Of a DNA stretch of 63,927 nt, positions 24,454 to 32,754 are shown piece after piece. Both the position numbers and the translations under genes were made by a program. How positions within the stretch are numbered: the stretch's first letter is position 1; each line of letters begins with the position of its first letter. This DNA is from Anaerostipes sp. (GTDB lineage Bacteria; Bacillota; Clostridia; Lachnospirales; Lachnospiraceae), in the NCBI GenBank assembly GCA_028697725.1, contig JAQVEG010000011.1, forward strand, positions 1 through 63,927. Reading direction: 5' to 3'. The notes under the pieces were generated by a model. The model ran no database searches and was not told where the DNA came from. It saw only the letters and a program-made list of their open reading frames with translations.

Positions 24454-25511
24454 CCTGTGCTTTTTCGCTTGACTACAAATGGCTGAAATTCTAGTTTGGT
24501 AACAAAACCACCAGAAGTCTCGTTGCCAGAGTCTTGATGCCGCATGATAATATCTACGGATTCCCGCCCTTTTGCTTCAATGGAATGTTCCACACTTGTG
24601 AGAGAAATACGATTCATATCATCCATTGGAATGTTATCAAATCCAGCCACAGAAAAATCATTTGGAACTTTGTATTTAAGTTCTGACATAGCATCCAAGA
24701 TTCCAAAGGCAACCATATCATTGTAGCCAATAAATGCAGTGGAGTCAGTTCCCTCTTGGAGAGCTTCTTTTGTTAAGTTATATCCAGTGGAGTATTCTAA
24801 CATATTTGGAGATAATGTATTATACTGTCCGGCAGATAAGGATTTGGACGTAATATTATCTGGATTTAGTCCATGGTCTGTAAATGCCTGACACAAACCA
24901 TCAAATCTTTTGGAACGTGAACGTTCTACATCGGTCATAGGCGTTGAAATATAAGTGATTTTCTGATGACCAAGATCAATTAAGTGTTCCGCAAGCATAC
25001 GGGCAGGTTTTGTGCTGCTTACATGAACGGAGTCAAATAAAATATCATCATTACGATCTCCAATATTTATAATAGGAAGAACTTTTGATATGTGGTTCAC
25101 TTCATCAAGCCATGAGGTAGGATAAAGATAAACAATTCCAGCTACATTCATACTAGGCAGCATATTAAGATAATACTCTTCGGTGTTGGCGTTTCTAAGA
25201 GTAGGCGCAACAAATGTAACGAAGCCATAGTCATGGGCGCGCTCAGTAATAGAGTGAATCAAAATAGTATAATAATGATTGGATAAAAATGGGCACATAA
25301 TGACAATGACTTTTGATAAATTTAAGTCTTGTTCCTTTTTCTTTTTCTTCTTTTGATAACCTAACTTTTCTACGGCATCAAAAACACGCTTCTTTGTATT
25401 CTCTGAAAAAGAAACGTCTGTTTTATCATTTAAAATCATAGATACAGTGGACTGTGAAACACCAGCGTGTTTTGCAATATCCTTGGTGGTGATTTTCTTT
25501 TTATTCGACAT
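24435..25511 (-). CDS. LacI-family transcriptional regulator
   Basis: 358 residues. The N-terminal helix-turn-helix reads TTKDIAKHAGVSQSTVSMIL (about residues 7-26), followed by the hinge region NTKKRVFDAVEKLGY. The remainder is a periplasmic-binding-protein-like sensor domain with the typical SVAGFDNIPMDD near the C-terminal third. Position is divergent from the transaldolase/transketolase operon with 339 bases between, so it most likely controls that operon and itself in response to a sugar or sugar phosphate. The stretch K-K-K-K-K after the hinge is a lysine run. The effector cannot be named. Confidence 0.9.
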   Translation of the reverse strand: MSNKKKITTKDIAKHAGVSQSTVSMILNDKTDVSFSENTKKRVFDAVEKLGYQKKKKKKEQDLNLSKVIVIMCPFLSNHYYTILIHSITERAHDYGFVTFVAPTLRNANTEEYYLNMLPSMNVAGIVYLYPTSWLDEVNHISKVLPIINIGDRNDDILFDSVHVSSTKPARMLAEHLIDLGHQKITYISTPMTDVERSRSKRFDGLCQAFTDHGLNPDNITSKSLSAGQYNTLSPNMLEYSTGYNLTKEALQEGTDSTAFIGYNDMVAFGILDAMSELKYKVPNDFSVAGFDNIPMDDMNRISLTSVEHSIEAKGRESVDIIMRHQDSGNETSGGFVTKLEFQPFVVKRKSTGKARYR

Positions 25512-25536
25512 AATAACTCCTAATCAAAAAAATTTA

Positions 25537-25737
25537 TATTAATAAAACACAATTGATAATTGTTAAAAATATTAATAAAAATAATTAAAATATTAATAAA
25601 CTATTTTTATAATATCATATGTTCGGAAAAAAATACAGTGATAATCAAGGATTTTTAAAGTGAAATATTGTATCCTGTGTTACAATAAAAAATGTGTAAA
25701 ATATCAGGTATTAATATTTTACTAAATTATTAATAAA
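25537..25737. repeat. Five copies of palindromic octamer TATTAATA (candidate operators)
   Basis: TATTAATA, which equals its own reverse complement, begins at 25537, 25570, 25591, 25709 and 25728. Four copies extend identically to TATTAATAAA. They lie in the A/T-rich gap between the LacI-type gene and the transaldolase operon, three near the repressor start and two just upstream of the operon promoter. LacI-type proteins bind palindromes, so these are candidate operator sites. The high A/T content makes some copies possible by chance. Confidence 0.5.
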
Positions 25738-25774
25738 TATCTTGAAAATGGCATAAAACCAAGGGATTATAGGT

Positions 25775-25803
25775 TTGACAAAGAGAAAGAATCATGGTTA
25801 AAT
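25775..25803 (+). promoter_or_regulatory. Promoter for the transaldolase/transketolase operon
   Basis: TTGACA (25775-25780) and TTAAAT (25798-25803), spacing 17 bases, 47 bases before the transaldolase start and 37 bases after the last TATTAATA copy. Confidence 0.6.
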
Positions 25804-25850
25804 GATAGCAGAACAAAACAATCGAATTCATTTATTAGGAGGAAGTTATC

Positions 25851-26507
25851 ATGAGATTTTTCGTAGACACAGCTATCGTAGAGGATATTAAAAAGGCAAA
25901 CGACATGGGAGTTATTTGTGGAGTAACAACAAACCCATCATTAATTGCTAAATCTGGAAGACAATTCGAGGACGTTATCAAAGAAATTACAGAAATCGTA
26001 GACGGAGCAATCAGTGGTGAAGTGAAAGCAACAACAACAGATGCAGAAGGAATGATCGCAGAAGGAAGAGAAATCGCTAAAATACATCCTAATATGGTTG
26101 TTAAGATTCCTACAACAATCGAAGGATTAAAAGCGACTAAGGTATTAGCTTCTGAAGGAGTTAAGACAAACTTAACACTAGTATTTAATCCAAACCAAGC
26201 ATTATTAGCTGCAAGAGCTGGAGCAACTTATGTATCTCCATTCTTAGGAAGACTTGATGATATTTCTCAAAATGGATTAGATTTAATTGCAGATATTAAA
26301 GACATTTTTGAAGCAGCTGGAGACATTGATACACAAATCATTTGTGCAAGTGTACGTAATCCAATTCACGTAATTGAATGCGCTAAGATGGGTGCTGATA
26401 TTGCAACTGTTCCTTACAACGTATTTGAACAGATGATGCAACATCCACTAACAGATCAAGGAATCGAAAAGTTCCAAGCAGATTACAAAGCAACATTTGG
26501 AGAATAG
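25851..26507 (+). CDS. tal: Transaldolase (TalC / fructose-6-phosphate aldolase-like)
   Basis: 218 residues, the length of the small transaldolase/FSA subfamily. MRFFVDTA at the start, [13 protein letters not shown] near residue 23, [10 protein letters not shown] near residue 83 with the Schiff-base lysine, and [10 protein letters not shown] near residue 129 are family signatures. In the non-oxidative pentose phosphate pathway the enzyme moves a three-carbon dihydroxyacetone unit between sugar phosphates in the cytoplasm. It is the first gene of an operon with both transketolase halves. A strong AGGAGGAAG ribosome site and codon use with few rare codons suggest high expression. Confidence 0.93.
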   Translation: MRFFVDTAIVEDIKKANDMGVICGVTTNPSLIAKSGRQFEDVIKEITEIVDGAISGEVKATTTDAEGMIAEGREIAKIHPNMVVKIPTTIEGLKATKVLASEGVKTNLTLVFNPNQALLAARAGATYVSPFLGRLDDISQNGLDLIADIKDIFEAAGDIDTQIICASVRNPIHVIECAKMGADIATVPYNVFEQMMQHPLTDQGIEKFQADYKATFGE

Positions 26508-26525
26508 GAAAGGGCGGTATATATA

Positions 26526-27347
26526 ATGACAGTGGCAGAATTAAAAAACAAAGCCAATGAAATTCGTAAAGGCGTAATTAGAGGAACACACGCTGCAAAA
26601 TCTGGACATCCAGGTGGATCTTTATCAGCAGCAGATATGTTTGCATATTTATATTTTGAAGAGATGAACATTGATCCTAAGAATCCTAAGGATTCAAACA
26701 GAGATCGTTTTGTATTATCCAAAGGACATGTAGCACCAGGATATTATGCTACATTAGCAGAAAGAGGATTTTTCCCAAAAGAAGAGCTTCTTACATTAAG
26801 ACATATTGGTTCTCGCTTACAAGGACATCCAGATATGAAGAAGATTCCTGGAGTAGATATGTCAAGCGGATCTTTAGGACAGGGTATCTCTGCTGCTGTT
26901 GGTATGGCATTAGCAGCTAAACTTCAAAACAAAGATTACCGTACATATACATTACTTGGAGACGGTGAGATCCAAGAAGGTCAAGTATGGGAAGCAGCAA
27001 TGTTTGCTGGAGCTAAGAACTTAGATAACTTAGTGGTAATCGTAGATAATAATGGACTTCAAATTGATGGAAACATTGAAGATGTTTGTTCTCCATATCC
27101 AATCGTAGACAAGTTTGAAGCATTTAATTTCAACACAATTGCTATTGACGGTCATAACTTCGATGAAATCGCAGATGCATTAAAGAAAGCAAAAGAATGC
27201 AAAGGAAAACCAACTGCAATCATTATGAAGACTGTAAAAGGTAAAGGTGTATCATTTATGGAGAATCAAGCTAGCTGGCATGGTTCTGCTCCAAACGATG
27301 AACAATGTGAACAAGCTCTTAAAGATTTAGAAAAGGTAGGGGAATAA
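26526..27347 (+). CDS. Transketolase, N-terminal subunit
   Basis: 273 residues covering the thiamine-diphosphate pyrophosphate-binding domain: HAAKSGHPGGSLS near residue 20, SKGHVAPGYYA near residue 65, SGSLGQGISAAVG near residue 115, and the TPP motif LLGDGEIQEG near residue 146 with GDG and downstream N. It ends after the domain, so it is one half of a split transketolase and must pair with the next gene product. Split transketolases are usual in Clostridia and archaea. Together they transfer two-carbon ketol units in the pentose phosphate pathway. Confidence 0.95.
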   Translation: MTVAELKNKANEIRKGVIRGTHAAKSGHPGGSLSAADMFAYLYFEEMNIDPKNPKDSNRDRFVLSKGHVAPGYYATLAERGFFPKEELLTLRHIGSRLQGHPDMKKIPGVDMSSGSLGQGISAAVGMALAAKLQNKDYRTYTLLGDGEIQEGQVWEAAMFAGAKNLDNLVVIVDNNGLQIDGNIEDVCSPYPIVDKFEAFNFNTIAIDGHNFDEIADALKKAKECKGKPTAIIMKTVKGKGVSFMENQASWHGSAPNDEQCEQALKDLEKVGE

Positions 27348-27348
27348 G

Positions 27349-28284
27349 ATGGCAGAAGTAAAAAAGATTGCGACACGACAAAGCTATGGTGAAGCTTTAG
27401 TTGAATTAGGAAAAGAAAACTCTAATGTTGTAGTTTTAGATGCTGACTTAGCAGCTGCAACAAAGACTGGTATGTTTAAAAAAGAATTCCCTGATCGTCA
27501 TATTGATTGTGGAATCGCTGAAGGAAACATGACTTCTATTGGTGCTGGACTAGCAGCGTCTGGAATGATTCCATTCGTTAGTACATTTGCAATGTTCGCT
27601 GCAGGGCGTTCATTTGAACAAGTAAGAAATTCAATTGGTTACCCACATCTTAATGTTAAGATTGGTGCAACACATGGTGGAATTTCTGTTGGAGAAGATG
27701 GTGCAACTCATCAATGTTGTGAAGATATTGCTCTTATGAGAACAATTCCTGGAATGACTGTTATTGTTCCTGCAGATGATGTAGAAGCAAAACAGGTAGT
27801 TAAGGCTGCAGCAGAATTTGACGGACCAGTTTATATGAGATTTGGACGTTTGGCAGTACCTGTAATCAATGGAGACGATTATAAGTTTGAAATTGGAAAA
27901 GGAACAGTCATCAAAGAAGGAACAGACGTTGCAATTATCGCAAACGGACTTTGTGTAGCATCTGCGTTAGAAGCAGCTGAAAAGCTTGCAGCAGATGGTG
28001 TAAATGCTAAGGTTATTAACATGGCGACTGTAAAGCCATTAGATGACGAATTAGTAGTAGCTGCTGCAAAAGAATGTGGTAAAGTAGTAGTAGTTGAGGA
28101 ACACTCTGTAATCGGTGGATTAGGTGGAGCTGTTGCTGAATTATTAAGCGAAAAACTTCCAACTCCTGTACTTAGAGTGGGTGTTGAAGATGTATTCGGA
28201 CATTCAGGACCAGCAACTGAATTAATTAAAGAATTTGGTTTAGATGGAGAAGGCGTTTACAATAAAGTAAAAGCTTTCCTATAG
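27349..28284 (+). CDS. Transketolase, C-terminal subunit
   Basis: 311 residues, the pyrimidine-binding and C-terminal domains of transketolase. RQSYGEALVELG at the N-terminus, VVVLDADLAAATK, FPDRHIDCGIAEGNM near residue 48 with the catalytic Glu, and THGGISVGEDGATHQ near residue 107 are conserved. The C-terminal domain begins around residue 190. It starts 1 base after the stop of the N-terminal subunit, consistent with equal production of both halves. Two terminators follow. Confidence 0.95.
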   Translation: MAEVKKIATRQSYGEALVELGKENSNVVVLDADLAAATKTGMFKKEFPDRHIDCGIAEGNMTSIGAGLAASGMIPFVSTFAMFAAGRSFEQVRNSIGYPHLNVKIGATHGGISVGEDGATHQCCEDIALMRTIPGMTVIVPADDVEAKQVVKAAAEFDGPVYMRFGRLAVPVINGDDYKFEIGKGTVIKEGTDVAIIANGLCVASALEAAEKLAADGVNAKVINMATVKPLDDELVVAAAKECGKVVVVEEHSVIGGLGGAVAELLSEKLPTPVLRVGVEDVFGHSGPATELIKEFGLDGEGVYNKVKAFL

Positions 28285-28300
28285 AATCATATATGTTTGA

Positions 28301-28330
28301 AACGGGCTTCCCATGGGAAGCTCGTTTTTA
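28301..28330 (+). terminator. Intrinsic terminator after the transketolase operon
   Basis: AACGGGCTTCCC (28301-28312) pairs with GGGAAGCTCGTT (28315-28326), allowing one G-T pair, followed by TTTTTA. The inner pairs must open to make a loop. Confidence 0.75.
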
Positions 28331-28337
28331 TATGGAC

Positions 28338-28375
28338 AAAAAAAGAACTACCAAATCATTGGCAGTTCTTTTTTT
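28338..28375. terminator. Bidirectional terminator for glmS and the transketolase operon
   Basis: An A-run then AGAACTACCAA (28344-28354) pairs with TTGGCAGTTCT (28359-28369) with one mismatch and a 4-base loop, followed by a T-run. On the minus strand it terminates glmS, which ends at 28385. Confidence 0.8.
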
Positions 28376-28384
28376 GTTTATAAA

Positions 28385-30208
28385 TTATTCTACTGTTACA
28401 GATTTTGCAAGGTTACGAGGTTGGTCAACATCGTATCCTCTAAATACTGTGACATGATATGCTAAAATTTGAAGAGCGGCAGTAACTCCAAAGGTTCCGA
28501 ATCTGTCGTCTACTTCTGGTACTTGAATTAAATCATCAAATGCACCTTCATAACCTGTCATATCTTTGTCGGTTACCATAATCACGTGAGCTCCACGAGC
28601 TTTTGTTTCTTCTACGTTAGCCATAAGCTTAGGAAGAACACTGCTTTGTGTTGCAACTGCGATAATAGGTACACCTTCTGTTACAAGAGAAATGGTTCCG
28701 TGTTTTAGCTCCCCAGCGTTGTATGCTTCTGAGTTTACATAAGAGATTTCTTTTAGTTTTAGAGATCCCTCACTAGCCAAACCAAAGTCAAGTCCACGCC
28801 CTAAGTAGAATGCTGAGAATGTATCTTTGATTTTCTCTGAAATTGTCTTAATATAATCGTCTTGTTTTAATACTTCTTCTACAGTTCCGATTGCTTTTTC
28901 AAATTGTTCACAGAAGTCTGCTTGTTCTTCATCTGTCATTAATCCCTTAATCTCAGCTAATTTTAATGTGATTAAGTAGAAACCAGCACATTGAACAGAG
29001 AATGCCTTTGTACTTGCAACTGCGATTTCTGGACCAGCATGTGTATATAATACATGATCACTTTCACGTGCAATACTTGAACCTTTTACATTGACAATAG
29101 AAAGTGTCTTGGCACCACGCTCATTTGCAAGGCGAAGAGCAGCAAGTGAATCAGCAGTTTCTCCAGATTGAGATACAATAACAACTAAAGTATGTTCATC
29201 TAAAATTGGGTTCATATAACGGAATTCAGATGCAAGTTCAACAGTAACAGGAATACGAATCATAGCTTCGATAATGTTACGTCCCACTAATCCTGCATGC
29301 ATTGCAGTTCCACAAGCACAAACAATGACGCGGTTTACACCTTGGAATAATTCATCTGAAATACCATCTGCACTAAAGTCTACATGCCCGTTGTGTAAAC
29401 GTGGAGCAACTGTGTTTGTAAGTGCTTCTGGTTGGTCGTAGATTTCCTTTTGCATAAAGTAATCATATCCACCCTTTTGAGCAGCTGTTGTATCCCAATC
29501 TACATGAAGCATCTTTGGTGTTTCTTTTTCTTTTGTTTCAATATCAAATAATTCGATTCCGCTTTTTTTCATAACGACAATATGATCTTCTGGTACAACA
29601 AAGTAATCCTTTGAGTATTGAAGAAGAGCAACCATGTCAGATGCGATATAAGCGCCATCTTCAGTTACAGTAGCAACCAATGGGCTTGAGTTACGCATAC
29701 AGTAAATCTCTCCTGGATGATCCTTGAACATAATACAGAATCCGTAAGCACCTTCTAAGATTTTGTTGGCTTCCTTCATAGTTTCAAATGGATCTCCACT
29801 GTAAAGAGAATCAATTAACATAGCAGCAACTTCAGTATCTGTCTCTGAGATTGCCTTGTATCCTTTAACTGCCAAAGAAGCAGCGATTTCTTTATAGTTT
29901 TCAATGATTCCGTTGTGAATCAACGTAATGTTGTTTGATACATGAGGATGTGCGTTAGCTGTTGTAACACCACCATGAGTTGCCCAGCGTGTATGTCCGA
30001 TTCCGCATGTTCCGCTGGCATCACTTGCCTGATCTACTTTTTCACGAAGCATTGCAACTTTACCAGCTGTTTTGATGACTTTAGTTCCGTTCTCATCGTT
30101 TAATGCGATTCCAGCACTATCATAACCACGATACTCTAATTGCTGTAGTCCCTCAACTAAAATGTTAGCAGCTTCTGTTTGACCAGTAAATCCAATAATT
30201 CCACACAT
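28385..30208 (-). CDS. glmS: Glucosamine-6-phosphate synthase (glutamine-hydrolysing)
   Basis: 607 residues, full length. MCGIIGFTG gives the N-terminal nucleophile Cys2 of the glutaminase domain (1-~240), with HTRWATHGG near residue 72 and HNGIIENY near residue 97. Two SIS sugar-isomerase domains follow, with CGTAMHAG near residue 299, SQSGETADS near residue 347, ASTKAFS, and the C-terminal end DQPRNLAKSVTVE. It converts fructose-6-phosphate and glutamine to glucosamine-6-phosphate, the first step toward UDP-GlcNAc for peptidoglycan and wall polymers. Its leader contains a glmS ribozyme, so its mRNA is destabilised when glucosamine-6-phosphate is plentiful. Confidence 0.97.
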   Translation of the reverse strand: MCGIIGFTGQTEAANILVEGLQQLEYRGYDSAGIALNDENGTKVIKTAGKVAMLREKVDQASDASGTCGIGHTRWATHGGVTTANAHPHVSNNITLIHNGIIENYKEIAASLAVKGYKAISETDTEVAAMLIDSLYSGDPFETMKEANKILEGAYGFCIMFKDHPGEIYCMRNSSPLVATVTEDGAYIASDMVALLQYSKDYFVVPEDHIVVMKKSGIELFDIETKEKETPKMLHVDWDTTAAQKGGYDYFMQKEIYDQPEALTNTVAPRLHNGHVDFSADGISDELFQGVNRVIVCACGTAMHAGLVGRNIIEAMIRIPVTVELASEFRYMNPILDEHTLVVIVSQSGETADSLAALRLANERGAKTLSIVNVKGSSIARESDHVLYTHAGPEIAVASTKAFSVQCAGFYLITLKLAEIKGLMTDEEQADFCEQFEKAIGTVEEVLKQDDYIKTISEKIKDTFSAFYLGRGLDFGLASEGSLKLKEISYVNSEAYNAGELKHGTISLVTEGVPIIAVATQSSVLPKLMANVEETKARGAHVIMVTDKDMTGYEGAFDDLIQVPEVDDRFGTFGVTAALQILAYHVTVFRGYDVDQPRNLAKSVTVE

Positions 30209-30287
30209 AATGAAATCTCCTTTTCCATATTAAATTAATGTTGTTTTGATACTATATGTGGTTTTTCTAAGCTTTGGTTATATCCTC

Positions 30288-30421
30288 CTTTGTTCTACAA
30301 TTACTTGTAGTTTTTAAAGAATATATCACATGTCCAAAGAACACGGGAAAGCATCCGCCGAATCTTCGATGACTTTCCTCCTCGTTAACCTTCTCCACAA
30401 TGGAAAGGTGCATGGCGCTTA
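30288..30421 (-). ncRNA. glmS ribozyme riboswitch
   Basis: Read on the minus strand, the leader contains AAGCGCC (30420-30414), the variable P1/P2 arms, then GTTAACGAGGAGG followed by ATCGAAGATTCGGCGGATGC, the conserved catalytic core of the glmS ribozyme. The cleavage site would be between A30419 and G30418. A hairpin at 30295-30310 (six base pairs, TTAC-type loop) matches P4. The element ends about 80 bases before the glmS start. Binding of glucosamine-6-phosphate triggers self-cleavage and mRNA decay. The gap 30209-30644 otherwise holds only promoters. Confidence 0.93.
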
Positions 30422-30490
30422 TAAATATAATAAAACTCCTTTCTTAAAATTATGATTTGTATAAAAAACCAAAAATACGCATCATTAATT

Positions 30491-30519
30491 AAGATATCAT
30501 GACAGGAATTAACTGTCAA
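30491..30519 (-). promoter_or_regulatory. Promoter for ribozyme-glmS transcript
   Basis: On the minus strand TTGACA (30519-30514) and TATCTT (30496-30491) are 17 bases apart, about 70 bases upstream of the ribozyme cleavage site. Confidence 0.6.
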
Positions 30520-30580
30520 ATCCTTTGTTCTAGTTAAGGAAATTTTAATAATTAAAAGAGTAGATTGTTTTAGGCTGCAA

Positions 30581-30589
30581 TGCTATAAT
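30581..30589 (+). promoter_or_regulatory. Extended -10 promoter for LTA-synthase-like gene
   Basis: TGCTATAAT at 30581-30589 is an extended -10 element (TG-n-TATAAT), 55 bases before the gene. No good -35 hexamer lies 17 bases upstream, which is tolerated in extended -10 promoters. Confidence 0.55.
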
Positions 30590-30644
30590 ACTCTAGAGCG
30601 ATTTTGAAAAAATAAGAAAATACAATAGATAGGAGCTGTAAAGT

Positions 30645-32654
30645 ATGAAGACAGTATCAAATATATTAGGAAAGTTAAAGGCGATATGGTTACAGATTTT
30701 GCATTGGCTGCGTAAAGTGCCTCTTTTATGCAATGTAGTGATATCTTTTTTATTGGCAGTTTTATTAGAGGTTCTAGGACGACAGACCTTTGATATGAAT
30801 GTATTCCAGTATATGCAGGAACGAAGCAAGATGTTCTTATATGGTATGTTTATTATTTTCTTGACATATTCCGTTGTGTTAATTGTAAAGAGAAGATTAT
30901 TTACGTATCTATGTGTGACATTATTGTGGGGAACCGTTGGGTTTGTGAACTTTATGATGTTAAGTTCAAGGAATACACCGTTTACTTATGTAGATATTAC
31001 ATTGATGAAGTCGGTACTTCCAGTTATGAATAACTATTTTTCACCAGTTGAGATTGTAGCTATGGGAAGTATGATTTTATTGATTCTTGTATTAATGGTT
31101 GTTGCATTTATGTTCCTTCCTATGGAAGAGAAGATTCATAGAAAAAGAAATTTTATCGTAGTTGCAGTTATTGTAGCAAGTTTTAGTGGAACAACAGTCT
31201 ATGGATTTGAGTCACAGATGCTTACAACGGAGATTCATAATATTCGATTAGCATTTGGAGATTATGGAACACCTTATTGTTTTAGTGTTACAGCTCTTCG
31301 GACAGGAATCGAAAAGCCAGCTGATTATTCAAAAGAAAAGATTGAGAATATTCAGAAGACAACCAACGATGCTGTTGCAAAGAAGAAAAAGAAAGTAACT
31401 AAGAAACCGAATATTATTTTTGTTCAGTTAGAATCACATTTTGATATTACAAAAGTAAAGGGAGTTACCTTTAATAAAGATCCATTGACCAATTTCCATA
31501 GTTTAATGAAGAATTATTCTTCTGGACATTTAAGTATGCCATCCTATGGAGCGGGAACTGCCAATTCAGAGTTTGAATTGATTACAGGTATGAATATGGA
31601 TTTGTTTGGAGCGGCAGAATATCCATACAAGACAGTGCTTCAAAATACAACAACAGAAAGTTATGCAACGGTTCTAAAGTCACTTGGATACTCAACACAC
31701 ACCATCCATAACAACAGTGCTGCATTTTATGATCGTGATTTAGTATTCTCTCAATTGGGATTTGATACATTTACCACCAAAGAATCTATGGATATTAAAA
31801 AGTGGACCGAGAATGGATGGGCTAAGGACAGCGTGTTGACAGGATGTATTAAGGATGCGTTAGATTCATCGAAAGAGTCAGATTATATTTATACCATTTC
31901 TGTGCAGGGACATGGAGATTATCCAACGGATGAAGTGATTGAGAATCCAGAGATTACAGTCAAAGGAATCGAGGATACGGCACTAAAGAATAAGTATACT
32001 TACTACGCAAATCAAGTGTATCAGATGGATAAGTTCATTGGAAATTTGGTAAAATCATTAAAGAAACGTGGAGAAGATACTATTTTAGTTGCTTACGGAG
32101 ATCATTTACCAAGTTTAGGAATTGAAGATGAGAATTTAACATATGGAAACAAATATGAGACAAGTTATTTTATCTGGAATAACTTTGGAATGAAGAAGCA
32201 GGATGAGACTTTGGAGGCATATCAGTTAGGATCTACAATTTTGGACCGATTGAATATCCATTCAGGAACTATGAATGCATTCCATCAAACGAGAAAAGGC
32301 ACGAAGAATTATCTTGAAGATATGCAGAATCTACAATATGACATGTTATATGGAAAGCAGTATTTGTGGGGACAAACTAACCCATTTACTGCATCAGATA
32401 TGAAGTTTGGTATTAAGAAATTAGCAGTTACAAAGGCATATGAGACAGATGATAATATTTTTATTGTAGGAGATAATTTTACAAATTATTGTCAAGTATA
32501 TGTAGGAGATACCAAGATTAATACCACCTATCATAATGAACATTTGTTGGAAGTTTCTAAGAAAGATTTGAACAAGGGTGATACCTTTACAGTTAGTATT
32601 GTAAGTAAGGCACCAAGAGTCCTTAGCACTTCAAATGAATATATTTATGAATAA
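30645..32654 (+). CDS. LTA synthase-like phosphoglycerol transferase with C-terminal Ig-like domain
   Basis: 669 residues. About five membrane helices in the first 190 residues are followed by a sulfatase-fold catalytic domain: VQLESHFDI near residue 263, PSYGAGTANSEFEL near residue 300 with the probable nucleophile Thr, SVQGHGDYP near residue 419 and AYGDHLPS near residue 484 for metal binding. It would transfer glycerol phosphate from phosphatidylglycerol to a surface polymer at the outer membrane face. From about residue 582 to the end is an extra beta-rich piece (IKKLAVTKAY to the end) like an IPT/TIG fold, not part of classical LtaS. The ribosome site is AGGAGC. The gene is divergent from glmS and single. 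Confidence 0.87.
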   Translation: MKTVSNILGKLKAIWLQILHWLRKVPLLCNVVISFLLAVLLEVLGRQTFDMNVFQYMQERSKMFLYGMFIIFLTYSVVLIVKRRLFTYLCVTLLWGTVGFVNFMMLSSRNTPFTYVDITLMKSVLPVMNNYFSPVEIVAMGSMILLILVLMVVAFMFLPMEEKIHRKRNFIVVAVIVASFSGTTVYGFESQMLTTEIHNIRLAFGDYGTPYCFSVTALRTGIEKPADYSKEKIENIQKTTNDAVAKKKKKVTKKPNIIFVQLESHFDITKVKGVTFNKDPLTNFHSLMKNYSSGHLSMPSYGAGTANSEFELITGMNMDLFGAAEYPYKTVLQNTTTESYATVLKSLGYSTHTIHNNSAAFYDRDLVFSQLGFDTFTTKESMDIKKWTENGWAKDSVLTGCIKDALDSSKESDYIYTISVQGHGDYPTDEVIENPEITVKGIEDTALKNKYTYYANQVYQMDKFIGNLVKSLKKRGEDTILVAYGDHLPSLGIEDENLTYGNKYETSYFIWNNFGMKKQDETLEAYQLGSTILDRLNIHSGTMNAFHQTRKGTKNYLEDMQNLQYDMLYGKQYLWGQTNPFTASDMKFGIKKLAVTKAYETDDNIFIVGDNFTNYCQVYVGDTKINTTYHNEHLLEVSKKDLNKGDTFTVSIVSKAPRVLSTSNEYIYE

Positions 32655-32669
32655 ATCAACAATTTGTGG

Positions 32670-32699
32670 TCGACAAGACTTGAAATGTCGTGTTATAAT
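32670..32699 (+). promoter_or_regulatory. Promoter for trigger factor
   Basis: TCGACA (32670-32675) and TATAAT (32694-32699), spacing 18 bases, 56 bases before the tig start. Confidence 0.65.
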
Positions 32700-32754
32700 G
32701 TTTTAATGTTTGTGAAAAACGCAATCGATAATTAACTTAGGAGGATTTGTAAGA

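Noticed and set aside
24435-25511. Plus-strand open frame of 60 codons at 24544-24726
   Set aside because: Antisense shadow of the LacI-type gene with no ribosome site and no family resemblance.
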